DNA from: Syncephalis fuscata
Taxonomy: Eukaryota > Zoopagomycota > Zoopagomycetes > Zoopagales > Piptocephalidaceae
Direction of reading: 5' to 3'
Assembly (NCBI GenBank): GCA_025786725.1
Contig: JAHLTZ010000045.1
Span: 1 to 64,000 of the forward strand
DNA length: 64,000 bases
This document shows positions 36,554-47,589 of this stretch, one piece after another; positions within the stretch are counted from its first letter, which is position 1; each line of letters opens with the position of its first letter. A program made the translations under genes and the position numbers. The notes below the pieces were generated by a model that saw only the letters and a list, made by a program, of their open reading frames with translations, searched no databases and was not told where the DNA came from.

Positions 36554-37008
36554 TTAATAAGAGCACACTAGGCCTTTTGTGCAGACAATAATAATTTGCT
36601 GAGTGTGTAAAACGATGTCAGTTATAATGAGTCTAGACTCGTGGTATCTACCAATTTTGTAATATTTCAAAACTTTGCCCGTATCAATTTTCCATTCATC
36701 AACAATGTCTGGTTGATTGCTGTTATTCAAAACTACATGAAAAAACTGTAGATAATCAGCGACCTTTGTGGTCTCAACCAGCAGGTTTGTATTTGCATTT
36801 ATGACAGTGCGAACATGACACTAGCAATAACATATAGGCCATCACATGGTAAACTAATTTGGAAAGCTGATGTTACATTTCTATGAACATACCGCTCGTG
36901 GTGTTTCAACATAAATATAGTAATTTCTATTTCGAAATTAGTTTTGAAACCAATTTTAGCTTCCTCTTTTTGAACATTGGAATAGAAGTATATAGAAAGA
37001 CTGCGCAA
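36554..37008 (-). CDS. Coding-like segment of unknown identity, one frame break
   Basis: On the minus strand one frame reads QKEEAKIGFKTNFEIEITIF, LKHHERYVHRNVTSAF and LPCDGLYVIAS, then within about 10 nt of 36815 a second frame continues INANTNLLVETTKVADYLQF, VVLNNSNQPDIVDEWKIDTG and KIGRYHESRLIITDIVLHTQ to a TAA at 36554. Each half has balanced, protein-like composition and over 70 open codons in AT-rich DNA, and the halves abut, so a single gene with a one-base break is likely. No family recognised and no clear start: a TTACTCAG upstream looks like a splice acceptor, so more exons may lie to the right. Confidence 0.35.
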
Positions 37009-37511
37009 TATACTTGCTGAGTAATAGTAATAATAAATGAATTGTTATAGTAGGCAGCAATTGTATATAATATTGCTATATCATAGGCATCATTTTATTG
37101 CTTTATATCATTGTGTTTGGATATCAAACTAGTTTATTTGCAGTTCTGATTGTCGCCTAAGGCAAGCAGAATAGGTTAAAACAGCACGGAAGACAAGCAA
37201 TTATTATTGCAATGGCTATTACTGTTGATACACGATGATATCACTAATACACGTGGATGCCATATGCGAATATTGTATTACTTGAGACAAGGGACTTGTC
37301 ACTATTGAAGGCAAATATTGTTTATTATTTCACTGGCACATGATCCCGTGATGTCTTGACCTACCATAAAACTCATGTTTATGAACCAGAATTAGATCTC
37401 TACAGCTTAGCGGTAAAACGTGGTTTGCGCCAGCAATGATTCCGAGTTAAACATCCAATCTTGCTGTAGTAAACTCGGAGCAATAGACCGTGTTGCCGCT
37501 TAATCGTCGCA

Positions 37512-37518
37512 TATAAAT
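37512..37518 (+). promoter_or_regulatory. TATA box of small secreted protein gene
   Basis: TATAAAT 139 nt upstream of the ATG at 37657; the spacing matches that of the beta-trefoil gene (141 nt). Confidence 0.5.
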
Positions 37519-37656
37519 ACAGAGTCATTATTTGGCTCATTATTGGCTCAACATCACATACTTGCTTATCTTCCAAGCGTACGACTCTTAAGCTTTACTC
37601 AAACCGACGATTCTTGCCACTGACACGACTGCCACTACCATTATCACTATAGCAAC

Positions 37657-38034
37657 ATGCATTTCTCAACTATTTCTTTCGCTGTCGTCGCCGCCTGCTT
37701 GTCTGCAATGACTACCGGATCAATCGCCGATGCTAAACCAGCTGCCCCTGTCATTGCCGCTTCCGACTGTGTTGATCAACTATCTCAAAAGGCTCCACCA
37801 TTCACGCGATTCCCAGCTGAAGATATGTTTGCCTGGACTGGTGCTGATGGATGGAAAAAAGTGACCAATGAGCACTGCACCAATGCTGGAAGATTGACCA
37901 ATCCTAAGGATCCAAGAAAACAGCCTGCTGTCCTTTTTAACTGCTGCTTAGGTACTAAATGCGTTAATTTGCCAAAAACCAGAGTAAACTCTTTAGATAT
38001 CAACGGCTACAAGTGCGAAGTTTACCTAGCTTAA
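37657..38034 (+). CDS. Small secreted cysteine-containing protein
   Basis: Intronless, 125 residues. Signal peptide MHFSTISFAVVAACLSAMTTG, then a mature domain with six cysteines (SDCVDQ, NEHCTNAG, FNCCLGTKC, YKCEVY), an arrangement suited to two or three disulfides. GC-rich codons in an AT-rich setting, like the beta-trefoil gene. I recognise no family; an extracellular or cell-wall/effector-like role is inferred only from size, signal peptide and cysteines. Confidence 0.7.
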   Translation: MHFSTISFAVVAACLSAMTTGSIADAKPAAPVIAASDCVDQLSQKAPPFTRFPAEDMFAWTGADGWKKVTNEHCTNAGRLTNPKDPRKQPAVLFNCCLGTKCVNLPKTRVNSLDINGYKCEVYLA

Positions 38035-38522
38035 ATCTAAAGTATTAACAATTCTGTGCCATCAAAATGACAAACAGCATCCAATTTCAGTAACATGCAA
38101 ATGAATGTTATCACAAATATTTCTGGAAAATATAAATTAATAAATTTGCATGTCATATCGTTACTTGATAATTTATTTGTAATCCATCTAATGTAATTTA
38201 ATTGAGGCGAGTCATTAGCTATTTGTAAGTGTCTTACACTATCTAACCTGTCTTAGAGACTGTATAGTAACAGTGGTGGCAATACTTGAATTAAGTTGAT
38301 TTAAATAAGACATATTTGCAATACAGTCAATTGGTTAAACCATTTACAATTGTGATAACGTTTTTAAAAGAAAACAGTTAACATCGAATTACGATTAGTT
38401 GAAATTACACATACACACACGCGCGCGCATAACAAGTATTCTATCAAATAGATTCTACTAATAGACTAATTAAATAAAAACCAGTTTAAATGATAACAAT
38501 ACTATAAATAATATAGCCATTT
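38035..38522. other. Convergent intergenic region
   Basis: 3' flanks of the secreted-protein and questin oxidase-like genes; includes a short CACACGCGCGCG tract near 38417. No gene. Confidence 0.5.
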
Positions 38523-39929
38523 TTAGTTAAACAAAATAACACTATCCATATACTGTTTACTCTTTAGAAGTTGGCGTTCATGATGCCCATATCCATCAAA
38601 CTCCCATGATCCTTCTCTCTTGACGTTGCCGTGGTCAATGCCGCAGTGGCCGCCATTTGCCTCCTTGCTCGCCAAACAGTCTTTCCGCCTCTTTCATTGA
38701 GTACACTATCTTGGGCACGTGCTGATCGTCAGTGGCTATTCCTTCATCAATAATTTTTTGCCATGAATAATTGTGCAGGTATGGCTGCATAACAGCATCA
38801 ATTTTATCGACGGATGGACACCCCTGCGCAATGTAGACTATAACAAGTAGTAGCCATTCGACACGCAACATGCGAACACGCTCTGCCACAGGCAATTTAT
38901 CGAATAACACGCGGATAGCATGGGCTGAAGTAACGCCGTGAGCTAAGAAAAAGTCGGTCGATTATGCTGTGATCCAGCAATATATACATCTAGAGCAGCT
39001 TCAAATAGCTCTATAAGTCGTGTATTTATATTATCTAAATTAATCCAGCATTAGTTTGTTTTATAAACCTAAACTATCATTACTATTTCTACCCACCTTC
39101 ATTGATTACCACCTTATTAAAGTGTTTTGCCACAATATCCTTTTTTGTCATAATGAGCTGCAATTTTGAACTGAATTTTAAGCCATTAGTGAATGTTATA
39201 TCAAGTGCTTTATCATTGGCCACTTCTTGGATAACTTGTTTGAATCCAATGTTTGTATCGCTGTTACTATGGTAGGTGTACGTGTCAATTATGTCATCTA
39301 ATGGAAAATATCTTGCTGAAGCAAGTGCAAGTGCTTCTACCAACACCAATGAATCATTAAATTCAATTGCAAAGCCCAAATGAATCAATGAATGACCTAC
39401 TGCTCCAACTGCTCCACTAAGCAGAGTAGGCACATACTTTAAGAAAAGCTCATTGGCACCTAGTGACTTTAACTGGTGGCTAAAAAATTCCAAATATGCT
39501 GGATAGGTCCTAATATTGGTCAATAGCTTATTAGAACATTAAAATAAACTGTAAATGGCACTTACGAAGTATCACCTAAATGATTTTTCCAGTTTTCCTC
39601 GGTAATGGCAACACTGGGCTGTTTCAATCGATCAAGTGAACGCCTACCATGCTCCATAGCTTTCTCAAGACGCTGGCTATCGGCTATTAGCAACAATTTA
39701 TGTTTAGCGATTATTATTTACGATTCACGTAATTCTACAATAAAACTCACCTCCTAAAGCCTTTAGAACACACAAGTGATGTACCATGTGGTTAACACGA
39801 TAACCTGTATGAATTATATTGTAGTTTTCATGGTTAACCCGAATAAGATGGTGTAGAGTTTGACTAGCAGTATCAGTTGGCTGCTGGTTGGCATGCGCAA
39901 TATTTGAATTATAAGTTGCAATGGACGAC
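38523..39929 (-). CDS. Questin oxidase-like protein (DUF4243 family)
   Basis: Starts near 39929 (MSSIATYNSNIAHANQQ); an in-frame ATG at 39952 is also possible. Exons give LHHLIRVNHENYNIIHTGYR, ENWKNHLGDT, YPAYLEFFSHQL, then the family signature VGHSLIHLGFAIEFND, KLQLIMTKKDIVAKHF, an exon with LIELFEAALDVYIAGS, and AHGVTSAHAIRVLFDKL. Known members are Baeyer-Villiger-type oxygenases that open anthraquinone rings in secondary metabolism, but many fungal homologues are uncharacterised. Two breaks: a missing T at 38955 (CGACTTTTTCTTAG) and a shift near 38640, after which REGSWEFDGYGH restores a family-like C-terminus ending at 38523. On the minus strand TATATATATA at about 40016-40006 is a likely TATA box. 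Confidence 0.72.
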
Positions 39930-40791
39930 ATAGTGACAATTGATATTGACAAAAAAAGTTGTTGTTGCTATTGTTTTATGAAGAATAAACGAGTAAATAT
40001 AATGCTATATATATATAGGGGTAGAAAAACAAAATATATTAGTTATTTTGCATAGAAAGTTGCTTCACGACCCGTTATATGCTTCTACGTCACCGGTAAG
40101 ACTCTCAGTAGTCATAGGATGAATCCATGTTTCACAAAGCTAACATATTACTAATGATTTGGCATATGTATATATACTAATTCGCTATTAAACTGCTCAT
40201 TTCTATTAACATCTATGAATATAGCTAGCTATTTTCATATTGAATATAGTGAAAATGGTTTGGAAACACCTAATAAAGTGATAATAACTATGCAATCAAT
40301 CCTAAGCAATGTTTGCTAAAAAATGTGCGTACAATGCTAATGAAACCAACTTGACTCAAAATCAACCAAGCCAGTGACTGTTGTTTTTAGTAATTTTGTG
40401 GACACAATATGCATAAACGCCAGTTTATTGACATGTGGCGCTATAAATAAATCACTTGTAACGCAATATCACGCTTTACACTAATGACATCATTAAGCCA
40501 ATTGCCACTGTATCAGATTTGTATCCGTGGGTATTTTCCTTTACATTTGATTATGTGTAACCGGTTTATTGTAGCAAAAAATAGATATTTACACTATTGT
40601 GTTATAACTACACGTCAATGCATCTAGTACTGCACGCCATAAATTAGTCATCAGTTTTGGATTATCTGAACAGCACGCATGTCACGGTAACAGACTCGTC
40701 ATTCTAGCACTAAAACATTAGTATGCTATCAACTATTCATTTACAAGTAAATTACGCTGAAATCAAAAATTAAATCAATAAACATTAGTAT
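39930..40791. other. Intergenic region upstream of the questin oxidase-like gene
   Basis: AT-rich; apart from the TATA-like tract at 40006-40016 nothing is seen. Confidence 0.5.
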
Positions 40792-42749
40792 TTAATATTT
40801 AGGCATTTTCTGCGCAATACACCAAAACATCACCAACGCGTCGGCTATCATCGTGAAAGAATGAATTAAAGAACCGGTTACACTATACAACCATCTAGTT
40901 ACTATGCTGGCTAAAAGAAAGTAGCTAAATCCTACCTCATGATAGCCATGCTCGTGTAATGTTGTATTTACCGATGGCAACAACACATCAAACAGTAACA
41001 GATGACTGGGCCACCAACGACGATCAACCAAATCGTCTAATTCCTGAATCGACGCCGGTTCTTTTGGTGTAGTTAATTGACTTGCAGTAAGTAAGTTAGA
41101 CTTTAGAAACGCAGTTGGATCTTTGTAGAATTCATCCTCTTCCGACACATAAGCATCCATAACAGCAGCTCTAATTAAACAACAACAGCACATAAGCCAC
41201 ACATTTCATCGCTTATTGTTTAGTCAGCAGAATTCGCACTTACGATGGTGGCGGCTCACAAGTAATGAACCACATGGGAATACGTCGATGTAACCGACTC
41301 CAAAAAGGAGTGGAATGACATGGCATCAAATAGCCTATACTTTCGACACGTCCTTTCGGCTCATGTCGTAGCCAATCCATTGCATCTAAAACACCTCGTT
41401 GATGATACGTTACAAACAATACCGATAAAACAACATTAGGGATAATAATGCTGGCCATTAGGGCAATTCTCCATTTTCTACTTGTTTGAAATCTTGTAGA
41501 CTGCCATAGGTGATGGGCACCATAGCCTGCGTAGATAATGCCAATCGGGACAATTGGATAAATAAAGCGAAATTCCTTATGTGCCAATAAACTGTAAATA
41601 ACTAAAAGCCATAGACTGGCATAAGCGGCAGTTCTCCGCAGGGCTGATGTCTTGTGAATACCGTAGATAGTTAACGGTAGGAATGTTGTCAATACAACAG
41701 GAACACCTTGTGTTGCATACCAGTGCCATGGATGCTGGCCATAGAATACCGATACACCACGAACAAGATTTGCTTGAATAAAGTTATATGGTACAAATGT
41801 CCATTCACCATAATAATAATAGTCGGTTACAGTCATAATACTGAAAGTGGCTACTCTAAAAGTAACAAATATAAAACATCAGTTACTAAACAATTAACAC
41901 TAATTTAACAACCCACATGATTAAGAGCGCATTGCCTATGGTTAAAAGACCAAATCCGAGTTTAGATTTTACTAATAAATCCATGCCTAGAAATATCCAA
42001 AATACAGCCCCTGTAGGCCGCAATAAACAAGCAAATGCTGCAATCAACAAGGAGATGCGCAATAGCCTGTATTAATATTAGTTAATATGTTTATAGTTAC
42101 ATTTACACCATTTTAACCTACTTTATCCGATGGCCATCATCTTTATTATGGCCGACTTTAAATGGCCATGGCCAATAATATAAAGCCATAGTTGATAATG
42201 CCATCTCCATCGAATTGGCCAATGTACGCGGAGCGTGCAACCAATGACACCACGATATTAATGTAAACCACATCTTAACTATATGTATTAGAACACAAAT
42301 ATAACACTACCGGCTATACTTACCGTCCATTGAGCAGTATTGCTATTAAACCATTGTCTAGCCATTTTAATGGTATACCAATCGCCTATAGCTGCTACAA
42401 CTGCTTGCAAAATCACAGGTGCCCATTGCTATATAATTATCACATTAAATAATAAGCAAACTAGTAGATAGAAATCTATTTTACTTGCCACAAGTTCTGT
42501 GTGGCCCAATCCTAGCTGGACAACAAGCTGGTAAGCAAGAGCAAAACACCACGGATGTAGAATACTGCGGATACGTTCTCTCCACTCCCAGGTGAGATAG
42601 CCGTAGCCAAATACACTACGGTGAGCTACCTCTTGTGCCTGCCAGTATTCATCCGGATAGCCATACGTATGTGTAAGGGCACCATTGACCAAACGGAATA
42701 GTACAAACCACCAGAAACGCGGCTGTAGCGTGGTTAAACCGCTCACCAT
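40792..42749 (-). CDS. GPI mannosyltransferase 3 (GPI10/PIG-B, GT22 family)
   Basis: Starts at 42749 (MVSGLTTLQPRFWWFVLFRL). Polytopic ER membrane protein adding the third mannose to the GPI precursor from dolichol-phosphate-mannose. Seen in order: YGYPDEYWQAQEVAHRSVFG and GYLTWEWRERIRS (the family's luminal catalytic loop with its acidic residue), multiple hydrophobic helices, LLAHKEFRFIYPIVPIG (the GT22 HKEFRF motif) and SIGYLMPCHSTPFWS, specific to PIG-B within the family. The C-terminus ends MFWCIAQKMPKY. At least six introns of about 50-60 nt. No frame break noticed. Divergent from the METTL23-like gene, 291 bp between start codons, so they may share a promoter. Confidence 0.85.
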
Positions 42750-43040
42750 TGAATCTAAACAAATATAATGCAGCGCTTTGTTCTTTCTTTCTCCTTCGTT
42801 TAAAATGACTACAAAGATATTTTGCTTTGGTAATGAGCACCAGCGTAGTGCTGTTGACGATAATAACGAAACACCACTATCGTAAGTACTGACACACAAC
42901 GATAACAGTTGTAATAATCAACGTATAGTAGCGAATCGTATAATGACGCCAACAATGAGATTCAAATACAAATTACAGAAGTGCGCGCTTTTAGTAATAA
43001 TTATAAAAGAAAAGAAAGATTAAAATCATGACTATAGAAA

Positions 43041-43939
43041 ATGGATCCATCATTTCATTGCTATGTCTGGCCTAGTGCACTTATGTTGGCCGAATACATA
43101 TGGTATTATCGACGACAGTTTAAAGACGTAACCGTTATTGAAGTAATAAATACGCCATTGCTAGTGAGTTACTAAATAGACTAATCGATCAATGATATAG
43201 TTAGGTGCTGGCACTGGACTGCCTGGACTGCTGGCGGCCAAGCTTGGCAGTCATGTTTACTTGACGGATCTTCCAGAAGCCATGCCATATCTACAAGAAC
43301 ACATAGAAGAAAATGGCTTGACGGTGGCCGCTTCTAGCAATACTGAACAGAAAAGCCATGGATGGGCACTACCTCATCCACTTAAATGGGGTGCTTTTAA
43401 AACGCATGGTCTACTTGAATTGATCACATCAATTTCATCACTCAACTGGATTATAGGAGCTGATTTATTTTACGATTCTAAAGGTATGTATAGATGCGGA
43501 TAAATGATGTGCCCCACACGTGATAGTAGCGAGTAACAGTTTTATTATAGATTTTGAATCAGTTCTAGTTACCGTCTCCTATTTACTTGACTATTATCCA
43601 ATGGCCCGTTTTATTACTGCTTACCAAGAACGCAGGTAAGTATCCTTGGTTATAGCTATTGGATATTGCTAATTGTCGCGGTCAATCGATTGGCTGGTTG
43701 GTTGAGCATAGTGCGGCACGTACGTTACAACCATTACTAGATCAGTGGCAGCTTACCGCTCAAGCTATTGCAGGAGATACGTTTGGATGGCAGCCAGACG
43801 CCTTTGCATCCAACACGGAGACGACGGAGACGACGACAGCAATCCAAACGAGGAGGGCGACGAGGAAACCAATTACGATACAAGTTCTCTGCATAGTGTT
43901 ACCTTATACGAAATTAGAAGGACAAGTGAGAATGCATGA
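43041..43939 (+). CDS. METTL23-like protein methyltransferase (class I SAM-dependent)
   Basis: Starts MDPSFHCYVWPSALMLAEYI, the YVWPxA..LA opening of the METTL21/METTL23 lysine or arginine methyltransferase group. An intron joins VIE to LGAGTGLPGLLAAKLG (SAM-binding motif I), followed by VYLTDLPEAMPYL, IIGADLFYDS and VLVTVSYLLDYYPMARF. The C-terminal part reads GWLVEHSAARTLQPLLDQW, then an acidic stretch and SVTLYEIRRTSENA. Two spots do not join as read: the exon after ITAYQER (about 43635-43680, acceptor unclear) and a one-base shift near 43815 before the acidic stretch. The protein substrate cannot be inferred. Confidence 0.65.
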
Positions 43940-44401
43940 CGTGGACATGTGCTTTCTTCCCATCATGGTCATCGTCAGCCCATGATATATGCAGAGTCGA
44001 TAGCGCTGCTGTTACGGACATCGTTTAGATAGACTAGACCCGCAACGACAAAAAGCGACGATAGCAGCAATAAAGCAAATATTGTTAAAATAGTATGGCA
44101 TAGTATGATTATATCGCAGCGGTGGCGATCTTTACATAGAACCAGTCAATGGTGTAGGAGATTCATAGCGGATCTACATACAGGTGGATAGTTGCGTCCC
44201 CCAATTGAGCTCACATGACCGCCATGAATGATAAGGACTATTTATAGTGAAAGTGTTGTCGCTGACCGCCACTTTTCTTCTTTAACAACACTTCTACGCT
44301 TTCCACAACAACATATTTTCATTGTTTGAACTGTTCATTCTCATCTGCAAACTCATTCGCTTGAACAACCAATTATTGGTCTATCTGTATAGCAAAACAC
44401 C
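43940..44401. promoter_or_regulatory. Upstream region of the beta-thymosin-like gene
   Basis: Contains TATTTATAG at 44239-44247 followed by a pyrimidine-rich leader (CTTTAACAACACTTCTACG) typical of a strongly transcribed gene. No coding feature. Confidence 0.4.
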
Positions 44402-44551
44402 ATGACCGACAAGGAACAAAGCAAGCAGGTGTTTGACGATATCAAACAAACCGACAAGATCCACTTGAAGCACGTCACGCCGACAGAAAAGAATGTGCTG
44501 CCCACCAAGGAGGACATCGAAGAGGAGAAGAAGCATCCCGAGAATGCCTAA
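44402..44551 (+). CDS. Beta-thymosin/WH2-like actin-monomer-binding protein, 49 residues
   Basis: A short single-exon frame on the strand opposite the longer, spurious frame at 44381-44572. It starts MTDKEQSKQVFDDIKQTDKI and continues HLKHVTPTEKNVLPTKEDIE then EEKKHPENA. The core LKH(V)xxTEKNxLPTKEDIExEK is the beta-thymosin/actobindin signature: an N-terminal amphipathic helix, the LK(H/K)xxT linker that sits on actin, and the C-terminal PTKExIEEEK helix. In animals and Acanthamoeba such proteins sequester G-actin in the cytosol. Codons are far more GC-rich than surroundings, a TATA-like element lies upstream and AATAAA at 44578-44583, all pointing to a real, well-expressed gene. There is only one repeat. 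Assignment rests on the motif alone but the match is long. Confidence 0.8.
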   Translation: MTDKEQSKQVFDDIKQTDKIHLKHVTPTEKNVLPTKEDIEEEKKHPENA

Positions 44552-44577
44552 ATCGATGCCTATTGCTTTCATTCGTC

Positions 44578-44583
44578 AATAAA
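44578..44583 (+). terminator. AATAAA polyadenylation signal of the beta-thymosin-like gene
   Basis: AATAAA 27 nt after the stop codon. Confidence 0.5.
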
Positions 44584-45189
44584 CTTACCATTGTCTCTCG
44601 ATCTACAGCCCATATTATATCGCTTTGATAAATGTACTAACTGTAGCATTGTATGCTAAATGTTTACTAACATTAATATGTACATTCTTATGCTGTGTAT
44701 GTATCTAAATGAACTGAGTTGAAATTTACAAATAATATAGATGGCGATAAATAAATGGCTTTTATTGATAAAACATTGAATAATGTAGAATAGTATGGGA
44801 ATAATATATGTGTACTAGATAATAAATCTATAATGATAAGTCTTTTAAACTCTGATGCTACTCACCACGCAGTTCCATGTTTAGTATTACTGTAGTAACA
44901 ATAATGAAAATAAAGCGTATTTAGATTGCTAAATCTACTACTTTAAATGGTTTGTAAACTAATTTATTTTAGATAGCGATATCCATGTTCAGGCTTCACT
45001 TGCATTACAATTGCATGTGTTAATCATTTACGTGACCTTGATTAGTATAACTTTTGATAGGAAAGCACATGTCATATACATTCATTATAAGTATACACGT
45101 TCTAAAACATTAATTATGTTCCAAGAACAAATACTCGGATAGCACATTTAGCAATACTTGGATTAATAACAACTATTTAGTAACGTTTA

Positions 45190-45732
45190 TTAAACCTTCT
45201 CAATACGACAGTATTGTTGTGGATCTCTGTGATTGCATTCTTCGTATTCAGCTTTTCCGTCCATATTGAGTCTAATAGGTCTGACGCAAGCATTTGTATT
45301 GCCATATCGCGGAGTTCTTGGCGATAGCTTCTGTTCGACCTTTCCTTCATGCTCGATATCAAGCATTTCCCAGTGCTGATCTTTTGAATTTGGTTTGCAG
45401 TCCATGGTAATTATAGATCCATGACCATTGGGGTTTTTATTTGGATTGTACGTCAAGCACTTGTTGTTGAAAGTTGATTTAAGCGTAAAGTAGTTTCCAG
45501 ATGCAGCAGGAGTTTCGGCAGGGATTGGCGTTTGAATCCAGTGTGAGTTGTGGCATACGACACTTAAACTGAAGGCAACTGTCGGATCATGCTCCACTAC
45601 GTGAAGGCAGGTGTTTTCCGTATAGAGCCACCATATGCGTATATTTTTTGACTGGGCGACATTGGGAGCAGCCTGAATAAGACTGGCGGCAGAAGCCAAC
45701 AAGACGGCGGCAAGCGATAAAGAGAATTGCAT
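45190..45732 (-). CDS. Secreted beta-trefoil / ricin-B-lectin-like protein (right copy)
   Basis: Encodes exactly the same 180 residues as 31515-32057: signal peptide, CLHVV and KCLTYN positions, QHWEM, C-terminal Cys pair. At DNA level I saw one silent difference (a Gly codon near 45424) in a 543-bp frame, whereas the flanking DNA shows more. TATA box conserved at 45867-45873. Two intact copies in inverted orientation suggest recent duplication, gene conversion or selection for dosage. Confidence 0.75.
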   Translation of the reverse strand: MQFSLSLAAVLLASAASLIQAAPNVAQSKNIRIWWLYTENTCLHVVEHDPTVAFSLSVVCHNSHWIQTPIPAETPAASGNYFTLKSTFNNKCLTYNPNKNPNGHGSIITMDCKPNSKDQHWEMLDIEHEGKVEQKLSPRTPRYGNTNACVRPIRLNMDGKAEYEECNHRDPQQYCRIEKV

Positions 45733-46397
45733 GGTGGATATTGCTGGGTTTATAAATGAATAAAAAGCTGATTGAAGTTCTATTGTCTGAGAAGAAGTTT
45801 AGATGTTGATGGGCTGATGTTGCTGTGTTGTGATGTTGGAATGCTGATATAAAATCCACCGTGCCTTTTATACAAAATTCCTATACTCTGTCCCAATAAT
45901 AGCCATTTATTAATAATTAATTGGTCTGGTATTTAGATTGCTTCACAATTAGCTGGCTAACACCATTACATGATGTTCTCGACCCATGACATTGCACTTG
46001 GGAGCTTGGATGTAAGCCAGTACATAGCCGAAGTAACAGGTTTATGCATCACAGCTACAGGTAACATTTCTAGAACCTATGGTCTGGATTCATTGTAGAT
46101 AAGGCCTAGAAACCAAAGGGCATTTCATTTACTTTATTTAGCAAATAATTCGAATATACATACACCCAAATCCATGATGAAATCATAATAAGGCCTAGAA
46201 ACTAAAGGACATTTTATTTACTTTAGTGTGGCAAATGAACACTTTATATTAGTACACTGGTTTACATTAACGATGGAATAGCCAGCTAATATACAATGCT
46301 ACTAGATGCAAATTGCTGTAACACATCACTAATAACTATATAAACAGCGTTTTGTTATGATAAGTCTAGACAAGCCAAACAATTTCAACCTCAGTCA

Positions 46398-47086
46398 TGT
46401 TATTACCAGTTTATTTAAAACAGGATTTGTCTTTCAAGTATTTACAAGAATTAGTATGGCGCTATTATATTTACACGCTCATTGGTTACAAGTTCGAACA
46501 GGCACGGAAATCAACCACATCAAGGTAAGTGGCTTGTTTCAAAAACATCGGACAAATTGTGAAGACGGCTGGAAAACAATTCAACCGGACTTATTATGCA
46601 GAATTTACAGTGCGTGATTGGCGTTAGTATTAGAATTTTTGTTTTTTGTTCCACGCTGTCCTGCTCAATGTATATGCTAAACAGCATTCGATTATATCAT
46701 AAAACACCCTTGTACAATTACCTGGATGGACCTGTATAGCGCATAGATAGTTGAGCTGTTGGAACCAATAGCATGAGGTGCCATGTGTATATCATTTATC
46801 TGGACGAGCAAGTAACCGATCAAATAACGTGTAATAAGTATATTTACATTGCAGATTACACAGGCAAGTTGTTCTTGATGATGTTCATTGTGGTGATACT
46901 CCGGTTATGCTGTGCATCTGTTGCTATTCTATATTTTTTGAAGATGCCGATGGTAAATTACTGCGCAAAGTTAAAGAGGGTCCATACAACACGAAGCAAT
47001 TGGAGTTTGACAAAACATACGATAGAATTGCTAGTCTGTATATTTATGGCAGTAGTCATTTGTACAATAAACATGTAATATTGTAG
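46398..47086 (+). CDS. Unrecognised gene in the duplicated arm (right copy)
   Basis: Counterpart of 30164-30847. TATATAAA-like sequence at about 46338 precedes ATG at 46398 (MLLPVYLKQDLSFKYLQELV, WRYYIYTLIGYKFEQAR) up to GTAAGT at 46524. The distal part reads FIWTSKLHRQVVLDDVHC, GDTPVMLCICC, FFEDADGKLLRKVKEGPY, ending NKHVIL and TAG at 47084. The central join is unresolved, as in the left copy; one alternative uses a 40-nt intron to reach a hydrophobic exon (IRIFVFCSTLSCSMYMLNSI). Changes between copies in exon 1 are a mixture of silent and conservative ones. No family recognised. Confidence 0.35.
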
Positions 47087-47589
47087 AAACATTTGCAGCA
47101 ACGTTATTACAACGTAAATAAGGCGTTAATTTTTGTGTTATAAATTGGTCTATATTAATTGCTAGCTTATTTCTAGTTTGTTATATATACATATATCAAA
47201 CTAACAGCATTGAATTAAAGTATTTTATTTGCTATGATATTTAGATTGGTACAAGTATTAATATATATTTATTAGTCGTCTGATTCCATTTACTTAAATG
47301 TAACAAAAGTATCGCAATAGAATTAATTGCAATATTTGTACTTTTAGATTAGCTGTAATAGTTTGATAATCACACATTTTCTATACTGAAAATGCTCATT
47401 TTTGTTTACTCTGGTAATATCTTATTAATATCAGATTAACAGTTGGCCTAATAATATGTTATTAATGTTAGAGCTACTAGTATATTGGAACTAACCAATC
47501 GGCCGGAAATAGTAAACCACATTATTATCACCTACTTGAAATGCTATAATAATACAACAAATAGCGTTGTATAATAAAACTACACACAT

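Larger units (their letters stand above)
44808..47285. repeat. Right arm of the 2.48-kb inverted duplication (partner 29964-32441)
   Basis: Reverse complement of 29964-32441 at high identity with scattered substitutions and short indels (for example GGCGTTAGT present only here near 46618). The outer 70 nt (44808-44880) is half of the TIR element; the other half is absent. Confidence 0.9.

Noticed and set aside
44381-44572. 63-codon minus-strand frame over the thymosin-like gene
   Set aside because: It is the antisense shadow of the beta-thymosin-like frame, which has a clear family motif, TATA-like element and poly(A) signal.
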